Below are positions 45,101 to 56,923 of a stretch of 64,000 nt of DNA, piece after piece. The DNA lies in assembly GCA_907163375.1 (NCBI GenBank), contig CAJQUW010010373.1, forward strand, positions 1 through 64,000, written 5' to 3'. Position numbers and translations under genes: made by a program. The notes beneath the pieces were generated by a model. It made no database searches. It was given only the letters and a program-made list of their open reading frames with translations, and had not been told where the DNA came from. The stretch comes from Prostheceraeus crozeri. Lineage: Eukaryota > Platyhelminthes > Polycladida > Euryleptidae. Positions within the stretch are counted from its first letter, which is position 1. Each line of letters begins with the position of its first letter.

Positions 45101-48100
45101 TTCGGGTACATTTATGCTTATTAGATGATGACGTAGCGGCTGCAAACAGTAGCCAAAACAACAGCAAAAATGCAAATTTCCTTTTTGATTAGTTTTCAGG
45201 CTGTAAGGAAGTTGATATTTAAAAAACAATGTTGTACTGTATTCTGATCTGTTCCCTGTATGTCGGTAAACCTGTAGATTGCAATCATAGCAAATCCTGT
45301 TCATAGCCATCGAGTTTTGACTCTATCTATGGAATTGTGGGTTCTACGTGTGCGGCGCAAATCTCCTACGCCATGTTTACATCAGAATGGACCATAGAAT
45401 TGGATTATTTGATCGCATCACTACGCTAGCAGTGCAAGCTGATTCAAAGCGATGATCCAGGAACTTACTAAGTGGGTAAAAAGAAATTCTTTATACCCTC
45501 TAGAGATAGGAAAAAAGTCGTGCGTCGCTTGCGGATTGCCGTGAATTCCTTTAAAATGCTCCGATCGCCACGACTCCTTCAGATTCGAAGAATTCAGATC
45601 ATTGCGCAAAAATTTTCTCGATAATGTTGGACCTTCCGATAATTATTAAAAAAGTTATCAGGCGCATGAAAAAACGTTGACAAACTTCTCTGTAGAACTT
45701 GACATTGACTGTCTCTTTGCTGTGTGATCCGGTTGATAACAGTCACTGAAACGGCATACTAAATTTTGCACAATTAATTTTGAACTAGCTGCTCATTGTT
45801 CGATTGCTATGTCAGCAGATTGTGCCATTTCATGGGCATTACAATGAATGTTTCAATGCTTCCTTTCTAGTCAAACAGAGGATGAGACGACCTGTCTAAT
45901 TCTGTGGAATGGACAGAACAGTATGGTTGATGATAACTTGTAATACAACTAAATACCGAAATTTGTTCAGACATTGACAATTTTCTACAATTTAATGGAA
46001 TTGCTTTTCTAATGTTAATGGAACGGTCATGTCTTGCTATTTTCAGTTAAGCGTGGAAGTACAGAAGAAGATTGTGGTTTGGATTACGGTGCCCTGTGTT
46101 GACAATGTTGGTTCGTGCACCTATGATCACGTCTGTCAGATGGATCCATATAAAAATAAAGCTTGTCCAGCCATTTTCCTAAAGAATAAAGTCCCATGCA
46201 AATGTCCAGTCAAGAAAGTAAGTAAATCAGCTTTCAGTTAATCAGTTAATCATTTGTCGGTGGATAATAAGGAGAGAAAATATGAGTTTATACCGTAATT
46301 TCCAAAAATTATGTAAAATGAAATTGTCTAAAATAACCGAGTATTCAAATTGCTGAAAAGTCGATGAAACACTCGAAGATGAAATCACTGTTGTTAGCAA
46401 CCTGCCACTAACGACTTTACAAGAGTAGTATTTACAGAAATCAAATCAAAGTCACTCGAATGATGAAATTAGAGGTAGGAATTACATAAATATATGCAAC
46501 AGCAAATTGATTGAGTTATGGAATTAATGAAGTCAAAATCTGAGTCAAGTGACTACATTTAATCTTTCAGACCATTGACCCTCGCCCATCTGGGGACGTT
46601 TTTCGCCCCCGGCGAAGTTTTTGAATATCTTTTTCACCAAGCAAGCTATGGCCACCAAATTTCTAGCAGCTAACTTTCTACGTATTATGCAACTTTTGAC
46701 AGAAGGATAATGAATTTGGCTCAATACTTTAGACGTGAGAACTTTTTCAAAATTTGAATGTTTGGAATATTTTTGCTGATTTCAGTATATTCACTTCTAA
46801 TGTCTATTGCGGCATCAGTTGTTGATGAAATAGGTTGAATTTGCATAAAGGGTTCTTCCCATTAATGTAGAGATTTTCACAGATGCAAAATATTTGAATC
46901 TCAAATTATCTGCTTATTTTGTGTGCATGTCTGAAATTTCAAATATGATATTTTTATTACTTTTATACTTTTTAGTTCTGCATCTGATCAGCAATTATTG
47001 ACATTTTTTCAGAATCGTATTGCTTTTAGCGCTTGCGTCTCGATAAAAGTCACCGAATTGGGTTATTTCTTCATCTGCAGAAACTAAATACTAAAATGAG
47101 CGATTTTAGTGATATTTGAGCTGAACTACAAGCTTGAATTATTTGTCCTTTGACCTCATCGAATATAATGATGTAATCTCAGAGCGATTTAATCATCGTT
47201 TTATTAACCCTTCTAGTAGTGATCTAAAGGAAATTTATTAAAAAATGACCGTTTTAAATGACCTTCACGTCAGCTGTGGGAAAACCTTGGAAATAAATCA
47301 AATGCTGTTTTTCTGAATCCTCTTTCAATGCCTGTCCGATTGATCCTTGGTTTGGCAAAATTGGTGCAATAGTTTGAGAGATCAGCAGGGGGTTCCAGTG
47401 GAGCGCATTCGGAAAAGTAGCCCCAATAGGGCGAGGGTTGAGTCTTCCATTTGTGATGAAGGCGATCACAAGCCTAGAAGAATGCATCTGGCTTGAATGA
47501 TTAACCATCAACAAAAAGGTCATTTGTAAGCCTATAAATTAATTAGCTTTCATGAGCAAGAACTGTATGATGAAATTCACCGGTTTCATTCGAATAATAA
47601 TATAATTTAATAAGTGAATTTTTCTTTAAAACGTAAATTTGACATTTCTTATGATTATCACTTTGACGGCAATGTTATTAAAAAAGTTGATGAAATCAAG
47701 GATCTCGGGGTTTATTTTACCAGCAATTTATGCTTCAACCGCTACATTTCTTTCATTGTCACTAAGTCGTTTCGAATGCTTGGCTTTATTAAGCGTGTTA
47801 CTCATTCTTTCAAAGATATTTGTGTTTTGAAAGTTTTGTATAATTCGTATGTTCGGTCCAACCTGGACTACTGCTCACAAGTATGGTCTCCTAATGCAAA
47901 ATGTGCTGTGAATAAGATTGAGCGTATTCAAAAAGCTTTCGTCAAGTTCTTGTGTTTTCACACTCTCATCATGCACGAAAGTGATAACTACGCTGTATTA
48001 TGCCATCATTTCCGCTTAACTACGCTCGCGGAGCGCAGGGAGATTTCAGACATTTTGCTATTTCACAAGATTGTCAATAGTGCAGACAGTTGCAATTATT

Positions 48101-48944
48101 TGACATCAGCTGTTTGTCTTAAAGTGCCTGGTCGTATTACCAGGAATACTGGTATATTTACTTCAAGAAGAAAAAGTCGCTTACTCTTAAGCAAACAGTC
48201 TTTCATCCCGAGGACATTTTTGAGTGTAAACAAATTCAAAGAAATTGACGTTTTCAGTGCAGCTCTTTCTACAGTAAAAAGGTTTCTGATAAAACATTTC
48301 ACATGATTTTCTCGGTTCTTTTTATAAAGTATCTTTTTTCTTATTGTCATGTATTTTAGGTAGGTACATTTACAGTATATCTGGTTTTTAATGTCTTACC
48401 TTTATTCTGGCAATCTGTTGTATTTCATTAGTATTTGAAAAATGCTATGTATTTTACTACTATGTCTTTTATCAAGTATATTTGTTCATGCTGTAATATG
48501 TTTCAGGTAAGTGTATATTTTCAGTATCTGATTTTCTATTGTCTCATTCGCATCTGATGACTGTAGTTGGCATCCAGCTGTTGTCATCATTTTGAATAAA
48601 TACAAATACAAATGCTGCTCAATGTGGTTTACTCAAAACTGAAGAGATAAGAAAGAATTTCGAATTGTCGCTTATGTTGCCCTGTGTTAAATTAACATTT
48701 TTTGAGAGAAAAATAATCTCCCGTGAGGATTAGTATATATTCATTCTGCTGTTACTGTTGCTCTTTAATTGTCAAGTTCTTTGTTTGAATAAGTGTTGTT
48801 TTCTTCCAGGGAACTTACAATCTTCCATTGACCAGCATTCCTATTAAAACAGCCCTTCCAGGTGGAGATTATAAAATCAAAGTGACGATGACAACTGGTG
48901 GAAGGCGTTTAACATGCGTGGAAACTGCTCTTTCAATACAGTAA
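38145..48944 (+). CDS. GM2A-like: GM2 ganglioside activator-like protein, copy B (3 coding exons)
   Basis: Exons: 38145-38363, 46047-46217 and 48810-48944 (stop 48942-48944). Lengths (219, 171, 135), phases and splice signals are identical to copy A. Differences are few: MPGAK in A reads KPGAK here, one Val to Ile in the last exon, and silent changes in the middle exon. All eight cysteines are kept, which argues for a usable copy. Introns have grown by insertions: intron 1 carries MITEs, the ATC microsatellite and a hAT fragment, and intron 2 carries a LINE. Here the frame stays open upstream of the acceptor to an ATG at 38049, but copy A has a stop in that extension, so the spliced model is preferred. 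No signal-peptide exon was found between 5538 and 38145. Confidence 0.86.
39114..39199 (+). repeat. (ATC)n microsatellite, about 28 units
   Basis: A run of TCA/ATC triplets. The equivalent place in unit A (about 1313-1324) has only about four, so it expanded in B or contracted in A. It lies in an intron of GM2A copy B. Confidence 0.95.
39697..40293 (-). mobile_element. hAT-like MITE (CACAGAATTA family), B-only insertion with empty site in A
   Basis: 597 bp with ends CACAGAATTA and TAATTCTGTG. It is flanked by perfect 8-bp duplications CTCACACC (39689-39696 and 40294-40301). Unit A keeps the uninterrupted site with one CTCACACC at about 1838-1845, so this insertion followed the split of the two units. 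Confidence 0.88.
40910..41621. mobile_element. hAT element remnant with perfect 8-bp target duplication
   Basis: Ends CAGGGATGTGGAGTCGGAGT and GGATTCCGTATCCCTG. GTTCCATG lies on both sides (40902-40909 and 41622-41629). The 8-bp duplication and CAGGG end are hallmarks of hAT. The 712 bp contain a BED-finger frame but no catalytic domain. Further GGAGTCGGAGTCC words sit just inside the right end. Confidence 0.85.
41261..41449 (+). pseudogene. BED-type zinc finger fragment of a hAT transposase
   Basis: A 62-residue frame: SKVYSYFLEKDMGFSCLVE, then a second Cys in KPCEAH, and NLKRHLMNFH with the paired His. The Cys2/His2 layout and aromatic YF fit a BED finger, the DNA-binding N-terminus of hAT transposases. 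The rest of the enzyme is gone. Confidence 0.65.
41934..42339 (+). pseudogene. Unidentified coding-like remnant, two frames
   Basis: The frame 41934-42236 starts MAKNELIFVTKMTNSAKEVT, and a second frame continues to 42339 (FYPFLYEDVYYTFFDIFCGG). Composition looks protein-like but no family is recognised. The first ~56 bp recur in inverted orientation at 2697-2752 in unit A, where the following sequence differs. This may be the end of a mobile element. Confidence 0.3.
45393..45906 (-). mobile_element. hAT-like MITE (CACAGAATTA family), full copy, unit B
   Basis: 514 bp, ends CATAGAATTGG and TCTAATTCTGTG, flanked by perfect 8-bp repeats GAATGGAC (45385-45392 and 45907-45914). No coding capacity. 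An 8-bp duplication with short inverted ends fits non-autonomous hAT elements. It lies in GM2A copy B intron 1 just before the middle exon. Confidence 0.82.
46579..47437. mobile_element. 859-bp DNA element with CCCTCGCCC inverted ends, unit B
   Basis: Counterpart of 4180-5038, the same length, flanked by TTGA at 46575-46578 and 47438-47441. It lies in GM2A copy B intron 2, upstream of the B-only LINE. Confidence 0.65.
47609..48611 (+). mobile_element. 5'-truncated LINE, B-only insertion
   Basis: Unit A is uninterrupted at ATAATGCTGCTC (about 5203). In B 1 kb is inserted, ending in AATAAATACAAATACAAAT, a simple-repeat tail like that of CR1/RTE-type LINEs. No clear target duplication was found. 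Confidence 0.8.
47614..48306 (+). pseudogene. LINE reverse transcriptase C-terminal region (230 residues)
   Basis: A single frame with KKVDEIKDLGVYFTSNL, VLYNSYVRSNLDYCSQVWSP and IERIQKAFVKFLC, the post-catalytic part of CR1/Jockey-type RT. It then runs through to a natural stop at the C-terminus. The catalytic box is absent because of 5' truncation. The frame is open, so the insertion is young, in line with its absence from unit A. Confidence 0.82.
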
Positions 48945-49118
48945 TTGCTAGTTTGTATGAATGCTTTTGTATCGATTTCTAAGACTGCAAAATGACACAT
49001 TGATTGAAGATGCTTGATGTAAATGAACGAAATTGAGTAAATATTTGTTTTGTTCAGCTGCGTTATTGACGGCAACAGATAGACATGATAGATTGACACA
49101 AACACTTTTATTATTTTT

Positions 49119-49200
49119 CTGTAGCATAGTATAGTGAACCTGGGGTCGTAGGTTCGAATCCTGCCTGCCGCACATTTTATCTATCATATATTTAATTTCA
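49119..49200 (+). repeat. tRNA-derived SINE fragment, unit B
   Basis: Counterpart of 5713-5800, with an intact B box GGTTCGAATCC at about 49150-49162, and CTGCCTGCCGCAC downstream. It ends in the same AT-rich tail. Confidence 0.5.
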
Positions 49201-49330
49201 TTCTATCGTTAATAGTAATCCTATGTTCACCTATGTTCTATGTTCTATGTAATCCTATGTTCACCGATCAATCTTCAATTCGTTTTGTGCGAGCATAAGT
49301 TGATGACATATTTTGATGCATTTCGCAACA

Positions 49331-49590
49331 TTCATGTTACAGACGGGACATTCAGGTTCATGTTACAGACGGGACATTCAGGTTCATGTTACAGACGGGA
49401 CATTTAGGTCCATGTTACAGACGGGACATGTAGGTTTATGTTACAGACGGGACAATTAGGTCCATGTTACAGACGGGACATTTAGGTTCATGTTACAGAC
49501 GGGACATTTAGGTTCATGTTACAGACGGGACATTTAGGTTCATGTTACAGACGGGACATTTAGGTTCATGTTACAGACGGGACATTTATG
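49331..49590 (+). repeat. 26-bp minisatellite, 10 units (unit B)
   Basis: The same unit as at 5891-6306 but with ten copies, showing a length change of six units since the two copies diverged. Confidence 0.95.
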
Positions 49591-50382
49591 CTATTTGACT
49601 TTGTCCCGAAGCTAGAAACCCGAAGGAACATCTGCAACCCACATCCATCGCTGTAGCCTGATGTTCTGTCTTCATCATGCTGAAAGTTCAATCAGACGAA
49701 ACTAGCACCGATGTAGATAATCGATTGAATCAAGAGAGCTCGCTCGTACGGACTGGGTACATTTCAGTCATGTGTGATCTGTAACTGAAATGACATCTTG
49801 CAGTATTTGTTTTGGAAAATTAGACCTGAAAATTTCATGAAGAGAACATCAGGTAATTCTATTCTTCCTCTCACATTTTCAGAATTTTCTCGCTCCTAAG
49901 AATAGTATTATTTCATGACCACCTCGCAAAAAGCGATGAGCATGTAAAATTCTTTTTTTTTTTGGACAATATTTACAACACTTGCTTTGTTGTTCACTGT
50001 AGACAACAATTCCACTTCATGATCACAACTGTGTCTGAAATTTGCCTTTGAATCTTATATTTAGTATCCAGGAGACCAATTCTACGTACAACGGTTCAAG
50101 TAAGACTTCTCAGCCCTGTTTATGCTATTCTTCTATGACAGCACAAGCATATCCTTAACTCAATATGACTAAGTTCGACGAAATTTGGTGAAATCGGAAA
50201 AATTAAAGTATCTGAAGGGAGTAAGAATAGAAGTAACGAACATAATTTCATTGTAAATCATAAAGTCCTATTAAGTTCTGGACAGAAGAGCACTAGAATT
50301 ACCGGAATTAAATTCGCAGAAGTACTGAAATGATTGTTGAGTTCTAATTCAGTGAGTTAGCCTAATTCAATGACGCCGTGTG

Positions 50383-50678
50383 TTACCACCCAAGGTCAAA
50401 AACCACCAAGCTACCAGTAAGCCAAATTATATTATAAACTTAGATTACATGACATACTTAACCAACCAAAATATCTACAGTTCAAACTCAATAAGATCAT
50501 AGCCATTCACTGGCACGAGACCAGTACCCATGCACTAAACAAATACACAAAAATTAGTGAATATCAAAGACATCTACAAACACTAGAAATAAAACCTCAC
50601 CATCATCACACATAGAGATATTAATCCCAAAATGAAATTGCTATGAATATCAATACCAAAATGAGACAGGACCGAACA
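50383..50678 (-). repeat. BEL/Pao 3' LTR (left on the plus strand)
   Basis: 296 bp, plus strand starting TGTTACCACCC and ending GACAGGACCGAACA. It differs from the other LTR at roughly nine positions plus a 2-base indel, about 3 percent by eye. Confidence 0.92.
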
Positions 50679-50723
50679 TTCCGCCCACCTTGAAGGCACA
50701 GCACCTTGAACAATACACAAAAT

Positions 50724-52212
50724 TCATGGGCACCACAAAAATCGCAACTTTGACACTGGCCTTTTAATCACTCCTTTCTTAGTTCTTACACTCACAACCC
50801 TTACTACATAACCCTTACCCTTATGCATGTCAATGATCCTTCCCATAAGCCACTGCAGAGGCGGGGAATTATCCTCAGAGACCAACACCATTGATCCAAT
50901 ATCAATTTCTTGAGAAGCACCATACCATTTCAATCGTCTGTGTAAAGTAGCCAAATAATCTTTATGCCAACGTTTCCAAAATGATTACATCAATGCCTGC
51001 ACGAGCTGCCACCGAGTCAATCTGTTGACATTTATTTCTAACAGGCTTGGCTCCGGAATCGCATTAAATGCATCTCCGATTAGAAAATGGCCAGCCGTCA
51101 AGTCTTGTAAGTCTGATGGATCGGATGACATAGCATGAATTGGTCTCGAATTCAAACATGATTCTATCTGCGATAATAGGGTAACCAACTCCTCAAAATT
51201 CAGCGCACAATTGCCAACGATGCGCTTAAAATGATGTTTGGCTGACTTTATCCCGGCCTCCCAAATACTTCCGAAGTTAGGCGCACGTGGAGGAATAAAT
51301 TGCCAATCAATACGCTCATACGTTAAGTAATCATGCACATGTTTGAAGCATTCATCTGACGAAAACTGTCGGTATAAAATAGCTAACTCGTTGCTCCCAC
51401 CAACAAAGTTAGATCCATTGTCGCTCATCATTAGTGCTGGCTTACCACGGCGAGATATGAACCGCCTAAAAGCAGCAAGAAATGCATCTGTATTGAGACT
51501 TGATACTGCTTCGAGATGAATGGCCTTTGTCGCCAAACAAACAAACAGAGCAATATAGGCTTTAGTATCCTTGCGACCTCTACCTCTTCCGGAACGTATA
51601 AGAAAAGGACCTCCAAAGTCAACACCAGTATTTAGAAACGGTCGTGATACTACCACTCTATTCTTTGGTTAATCTGCCATAGGTTGTTGAACCACAGACG
51701 TGAAATCGAATGCAACGCGCACACTTATTGATGAATCGCCGTACAACATTTCTTGCATCGACTATCCAAAACCTCTGTCTAATAGTTCCAATTGTTAACT
51801 GTGGACCACCATGCAAAACTCTTTCATGAACATCTCGTAACACCAACTGTGTGAAATGTCCCATATTTGGCAAGATAATAGGATGCTTCGATCCATACGG
51901 TAAATCAGACGCTCTTAATCTGCCACCAACTCTGATCAAACTGTCAGGATCCAAAAACGGGTTCAATGATAATATCTTACTGGTCCTTTTTAACGGCTTT
52001 CCTTGAAGGAATCTTGCTATTTCTTCATGATAACACTTTCTTTGAACACACCGAACCATCAGGTTTTCCGCATCTTGCAATTCCTGAATCTTTAATTCTC
52101 CAACAGATCTGCTAGCCTTCGATGACTTTAAATTGTATATGAATCGCAAGCAATAGGCAGCAACACGAATTAATTTTCGAAGAGTAGAAAATCGCTCCAT
52201 GTCAATATCCAA
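50724..52212 (-). pseudogene. BEL/Pao integrase, split into three frames
   Basis: The frame 52212-51658 has the HHCC zinc finger (VHERVLHGG and KCARC). The frame 51656-50985 has the D,D,E core: VDFGGPF, MMSDNGSNFVGG and IWEAGIKSAKHHF. The frame 50954-50724 has the C-terminal DUF5641-like tail (GSMVLVSEDNSPPLQW, VVRVVSVRTKKG). All catalytic residues are visible but two breaks separate the parts. Confidence 0.87.
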
Positions 52213-52221
52213 AAGGCTGAC

Positions 52222-54368
52222 CTATTGTGCGATGCATAATGTCACTACAACCTTACGTTGCTCGGGCATTGGATCAGACAATACTTGAACATATTTTGGC
52301 CAACGATTCTCAGACTGACTCAACCACGAAGGTCCATTCCACCAAAGATCATGCGCCAAAAACTGGCTGGCTATTATTCCTCTAGAGGCACAGTCTGCTG
52401 GGTTTACATCAGTAGCCACGTGTCCCCACGACTCAGGAGAAATAATATCTTGGATTTCGCTCACACGATTGGTCCATTTACTAGGATATGACGACAGCCA
52501 TGCCAACACAACGGTTGAATCAGTCCAAGCATGCATACATTCCAACTTGCCCAAAATACTAGGATTGGCCAATAGCGAATTATTAACAGCCTTCATCAAA
52601 CGCGCCAAAAGGAAAGCACCACACAACTCGAGCTTAGGCAGACTTATGGTCTTCACTGGTGCCACTTTTGTTTTTGCACATAATCAATGACACATCGAGG
52701 TATTAGAAAATTTACCAAGCAAGCAAGATCTTGACGCCACTCCACCCATTTTCTATGAACGACTTCTGGTATTTTATCGTCCCAAGAAACTCCAGACAAC
52801 CAGCATTCTTGCATAATACACTTGACATAAATAACGATAGGAGCTAGCCAACCAAGAGGGTCAAATATTCGCGCTGTATCCGATAAAATGATCCTTTTGG
52901 TTATCACTTTTGACTCCGGAGGAGATAAAATTGTGATCTTGAAATCGTCAGTAATCGGCTGCCAAGATATCCCTAACACTTTTACAGGTAAATATCCTCC
53001 AAGATCTAAGTCTACAGTTGATTCACATAGGTTCTCAGGCAGGTTATCAATTAACGATTTACTATTCGATGTCCATTTGCGTAATTGAAAGCCATGTTTG
53101 TCAAACAATTGAATCAATTCATGCTGAACTTCTAAAGCCTCCGTCACTGTCGATGTTCCAAAAGCAAATCGTCGACATAAAAATCCGATCTTATCAACTT
53201 AGAAGCTTTTAAGCTTGGATTTCTGTCAGATATTTCCTTCAGAGTCCTAATCGCATAAAAAGAAGACGATGTAATACCAACTATCACACGTGTCATTCTC
53301 ATTATTTTGATTTTTTTGAAGGAGTTTTCTCTCCAGAGTATCCGATGATAGTCTCTATCAAGGATTTATCACAATTTGCCGATACATCTTCGCTAGGTCA
53401 GCTGAAAAAGCGATCAAATGAAATCGAAATCTGAGGAATATGTTGAACAAATCATTTTGTATTTTAGGCCCGACCATAAGTAATTCATTCAATGATACTC
53501 CGGTATCAGTTTTCGACGATCCGTCGAATACCACCCTCAACTTCGTTGTGGAACTTGCCTCTTTAAATACTGCGTGATGAGGTAGATAAAAAGGCTCATC
53601 ATTCTTCTTGTGCCGTTGGTCTACAATTTCTTCAAGATGCCCAAGATTTATGAAATCATTAATAACCTTACAATATTCAGTTTTGAATTTCGGCTGTTCT
53701 GCAAATCTTTTCTCCAATAGTCGAAATCTTCGAATAGCTACGTTATAACTATTACCGAGGACTTTATTGCTCTCTTTGAATGGTAACTTAACCATGAATC
53801 TGCCGAATTGATCGATGCATGTTGTCGATTTGTAGTGATGATCACATAGTTGCTCTTCAGGCGTATATTTCTGAACTGAACTTGCAATTTCCTCCACCTG
53901 CCAGAACTTTGGCAAATAAGCATTAAGAGAACAATCGTATGGATTACGGCTCTCAGATAATAAATACTGATTTCCACTACATTTGCTGATGTCAGTAACA
54001 ACTTGACAAGGTTTTATCGCTTCATTTATCTTAGAATTATTAAATGCTCCAGAGATAACCCATCCAAATATAGTTTCTCTTAATGTTAGAAAATTATCAT
54101 TCTGAATCTTCTGCTCCAAAATAGCATCCTCATACGCGTCTGCTCCGAGAAGTATTTCAATAGGCCCTGGTTTATTGAAAGAGTCGTCAGCCAATACTAC
54201 GTCATTAATACAAGGCCAATTTGATACATCGATAAAAGATGAAGGCAATTTTCCTGAAATTTTCGGAATTATCAGAGCTTGAGCACAAGCAAATGATGCC
54301 TTCGGTACATTGCTGGTCGATGTTATTGATAAATTTACTGCGTGCTTTAATGAAGTTCCTCTCAGCAT
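52222..54368 (-). pseudogene. BEL/Pao reverse transcriptase and RNase H, broken
   Basis: The frame 54368-53358 contains the Pao-type N-terminal region and RT start (LRVVFDGSSKTDTGVSLNEL, FSADLAKMYRQI). The YVDD catalytic box is at 53169-53180 in a short separate frame, with frame breaks on both sides. The frame 53147-52653 holds the RT thumb/connection (FDPLGWLAPIVI). The frame 52665-52222 holds RNase H (LPKLELCGAFLLARL, WTDSTVVLAWL, NPADCASRG). At least three frame breaks. Confidence 0.85.
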
Positions 54369-55661
54369 TCCAATACCATTAAAACAATCGGAGGGTGAAT
54401 TTTATTCCTTTTTAATCCTAACCTTTGTGCGCATGCTTCGGTTAGGAAGCTTGATTGACACCTATTATCCAATAATGCTCGACATGTAACGTATTCGCCG
54501 GTTATTGATCTTACGGATACCATTGCTGTGGCTAGAATAACAGGCTGAATTGACGCTTGATAAAATGAGGGTACATTTTGCTGTACCTTATGATTTTTAT
54601 TACATAAATGGCAAACAGTCCTTGACAAGTTATTATATGCCACAAAACCATGTTTAGCCCTCTGTATCGACTTTTGCTGTACATTAACATTTGGTAATGG
54701 TTTACTCGGACTCGGAGTACTTGATTCGAGTGCAAAACACCGTTCTTCCAAAAAACTGCGCAACTCACGAAATGACTGCAATGCCTTGCCAGGAGAACTT
54801 AGTTCCCATTGTCGCCGAGTTTCAACATCTAATTTTTCACTTAACAAATATACCAAGATAGCATCCCATTGACCCATTGGTATTCCCATAGCTTCTAAAG
54901 CCAAAATGGATTCCATGCTTGTTTCTAGTAATTTTCTCAATGCTGCAACATTCTTCAAATTTTAGGACGCTTTGCGAACACAGTATTTGCAAATGTGAAC
55001 GAACGATGGCCCTCGTATTCTCATATCGATCAATCAACAAATTTTTGGCAACAGGACAATTTACATCATTTATTGATATTGATGACAATACTCTGACTGC
55101 GTCACCCCTTAACGAACTCTTCAGATAATGCAATTTTTAGTAATGCAAATCACTTAGAGAACTATTTTGGTCTACCGATGCCTTAAACAAGTCCCAGAAT
55201 GATGGCCATGACCGGTACTCACCATGAAAGGTAGGCAGGTTAAGATGAGGTAGTTTCATCTGAGTTGTAACAGGCGAAATGGTAGTGACCATGTGATTTG
55301 ACTCGCATTCTCTCATTAAGTCTTGAAATTCGGCCTTCGTTTCGACATATTTAATGTGTTGCTCCTCATAATCTTGTTCTTCATTTTCCAAGTCAATGTC
55401 GTCCTCCATCAAAATTCTATTTTGGGCCTGTGCGTATTCTTTCCATGATTCTTCTAAAGAATCTAAATACCCTTTTAACTGTGTTATTGTTGCGTTGTTA
55501 ACGTCTAGCTTCCCTACTTTGTTAGCCAAGTGTGTTATCCGTGCCTTGTTTATACCTCGAAATTTCCTTAATTGTTCCATAACAATTCCTTTGACCAAAT
55601 ACCAACAAACCTTCAAAAGAATATGTATCCGCCTCACCGGACCAAAAATGTCACCACCCAA
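54362..55661 (-). pseudogene. BEL/Pao gag and protease region, broken
   Basis: Successive minus-strand frames 55661-55137, 55133-54837 and 54958-54362. Gag signatures include LPHLNLPTFHGEYRSWPSFW and HYLKSSLRGDA; a nonsense codon at about 55137 and a frame change near 54950 split them. A zinc-knuckle-like CHLCNKNH lacks its last Cys. The protease active site expected as Asp-Ser/Thr-Gly reads LLDNRCQSSF, so the catalytic motif is altered. Dead. Confidence 0.8.
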
Positions 55662-55946
55662 GGTTAAAAACCACCAGGCTACCAGTAAGCCAAATTATAT
55701 TATAAACTTAGATTACATGACATACTTAACCAACCAAAATATCTACAGTTCAAACTCAGTAAGATCATAACCACTCACTGGCACGAGACCAGTACCCATG
55801 CACTAAACAAATACACAAAAATTAGTGAATATCAAAGACATCTACAAACACTAGAAATGAAACCTCACCATCATCACACATAGAGATATTAATCCCAAAA
55901 TGAAATTGCTATGAATATCGATACCAAAACGAGACAGGACCGAACA
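55649..55946 (-). repeat. BEL/Pao 5' LTR (right on the plus strand)
   Basis: 298 bp, plus strand starting TGTCACCACCC and ending GACAGGACCGAACA. It would hold the promoter for minus-strand transcription. Confidence 0.92.
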
Positions 55947-56923
55947 CCATGTGCTTCGATATGATGTAGACTATTTGTCTATTCCAAGCTGAGACCGAGT
56001 GTACATTGTTGACGAGCAGTGACTGTGGGAACAAGTGACGCCTATCAAGTGGTCAATATTGTTGTTCATAGTTCCTGTAGCAAACTTTTCACTCGGGTCG
56101 CTTCTGTCTCAGGTAGCGAGTGCTGCGGCAATGACGGCTTGGTGTGTTACTGCATGTCGAAGTAGGTACAATGAAACAAGGAGCGATCCTGCAAGCATCA
56201 ATCGGTGACATTTTATCGATATCCTATTAATGAACCTACGACATCGATTTGGATCAAATGCATCCTCACCGACAGTGCTCTGAGCTCTGCCAACATACAT
56301 CATTTTCTCCGACTGCACTTTGAGTCCTGCAACGTTTTCCATCCTCTCCGACAGTGATTTTAGTCTTGCCAACATTTTCCGACTTCACCGACTTCGCTTG
56401 ATTCTTGTGTACATTTTATTGATCCAAATGCATTTTTGTTTAATTACCAAAAGAATTCTTCGATGGATGTGCCTTTGTGATGTAGCGGGTTGGATATTCC
56501 GCATGGGATTTTCGATATATTAAATGAGTATTAAAATGATTACGAATTAAGTACTGTGCTTTGGAACCCAAAGAGTACTGGATTCTGGGACTCATCTTAG
56601 TTGTAGTTAGAACTCAAGTTCAGCACTCTTTCTTGACTTTATGAATAACGCTGTACATTTGAAAAGCTGTACAATTATAAACAAAGTAGGCTTAATGTGT
56701 GTTCTAGCAAGGGCATGAACTTCAAGAAATCTTTCATGCGGTGAAAAGATAACACATTCAAAGTACACGAAAATCATCAGTTTAAAGTGAGCATGACAAC
56801 ATTTTGTGTAGGCCTACTTGCATAATTGTCTTTCTTGCTCTCACTTTAAATATGAAAATGCAACTATTCCTGAATAGTTTTTGCGTTACTCGTAAGGTTA
56901 AGTAAAAATCATTGTAGATTTGG

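Larger units (their letters stand above)
50383..55946 (-). mobile_element. BEL/Pao LTR retrotransposon, complete length, coding frames broken
   Basis: 5.56 kb between two near-identical LTRs, oriented on the minus strand (gag at right, integrase at left). Flanks CCGTG (50378-50382) and CCATG (55947-55951) match at 4 of 5, a target duplication of the size usual for BEL/Pao. Inside the right LTR a TGGTCCGGTGAGGCGG-type primer site follows on the minus strand; a purine-rich tract AGGTGGGCGGAA abuts the left LTR. Domain order gag, protease, RT, RNase H, integrase is that of the family. Multiple frame breaks make it non-autonomous. Confidence 0.92.
50205..56265. mobile_element. B-specific block around the BEL/Pao element
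   Basis: Unit A passes from AAATCGGAAAAATTA (about 6893-6907) straight to CACCGACAGTGC. B has 50205-50382 on one side of the retrotransposon and 55947-56265 on the other, with no counterpart in A. So the BEL element landed in sequence that is either an earlier insertion in B or a deletion in A. Neither flank has a recognised gene. Confidence 0.6.
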
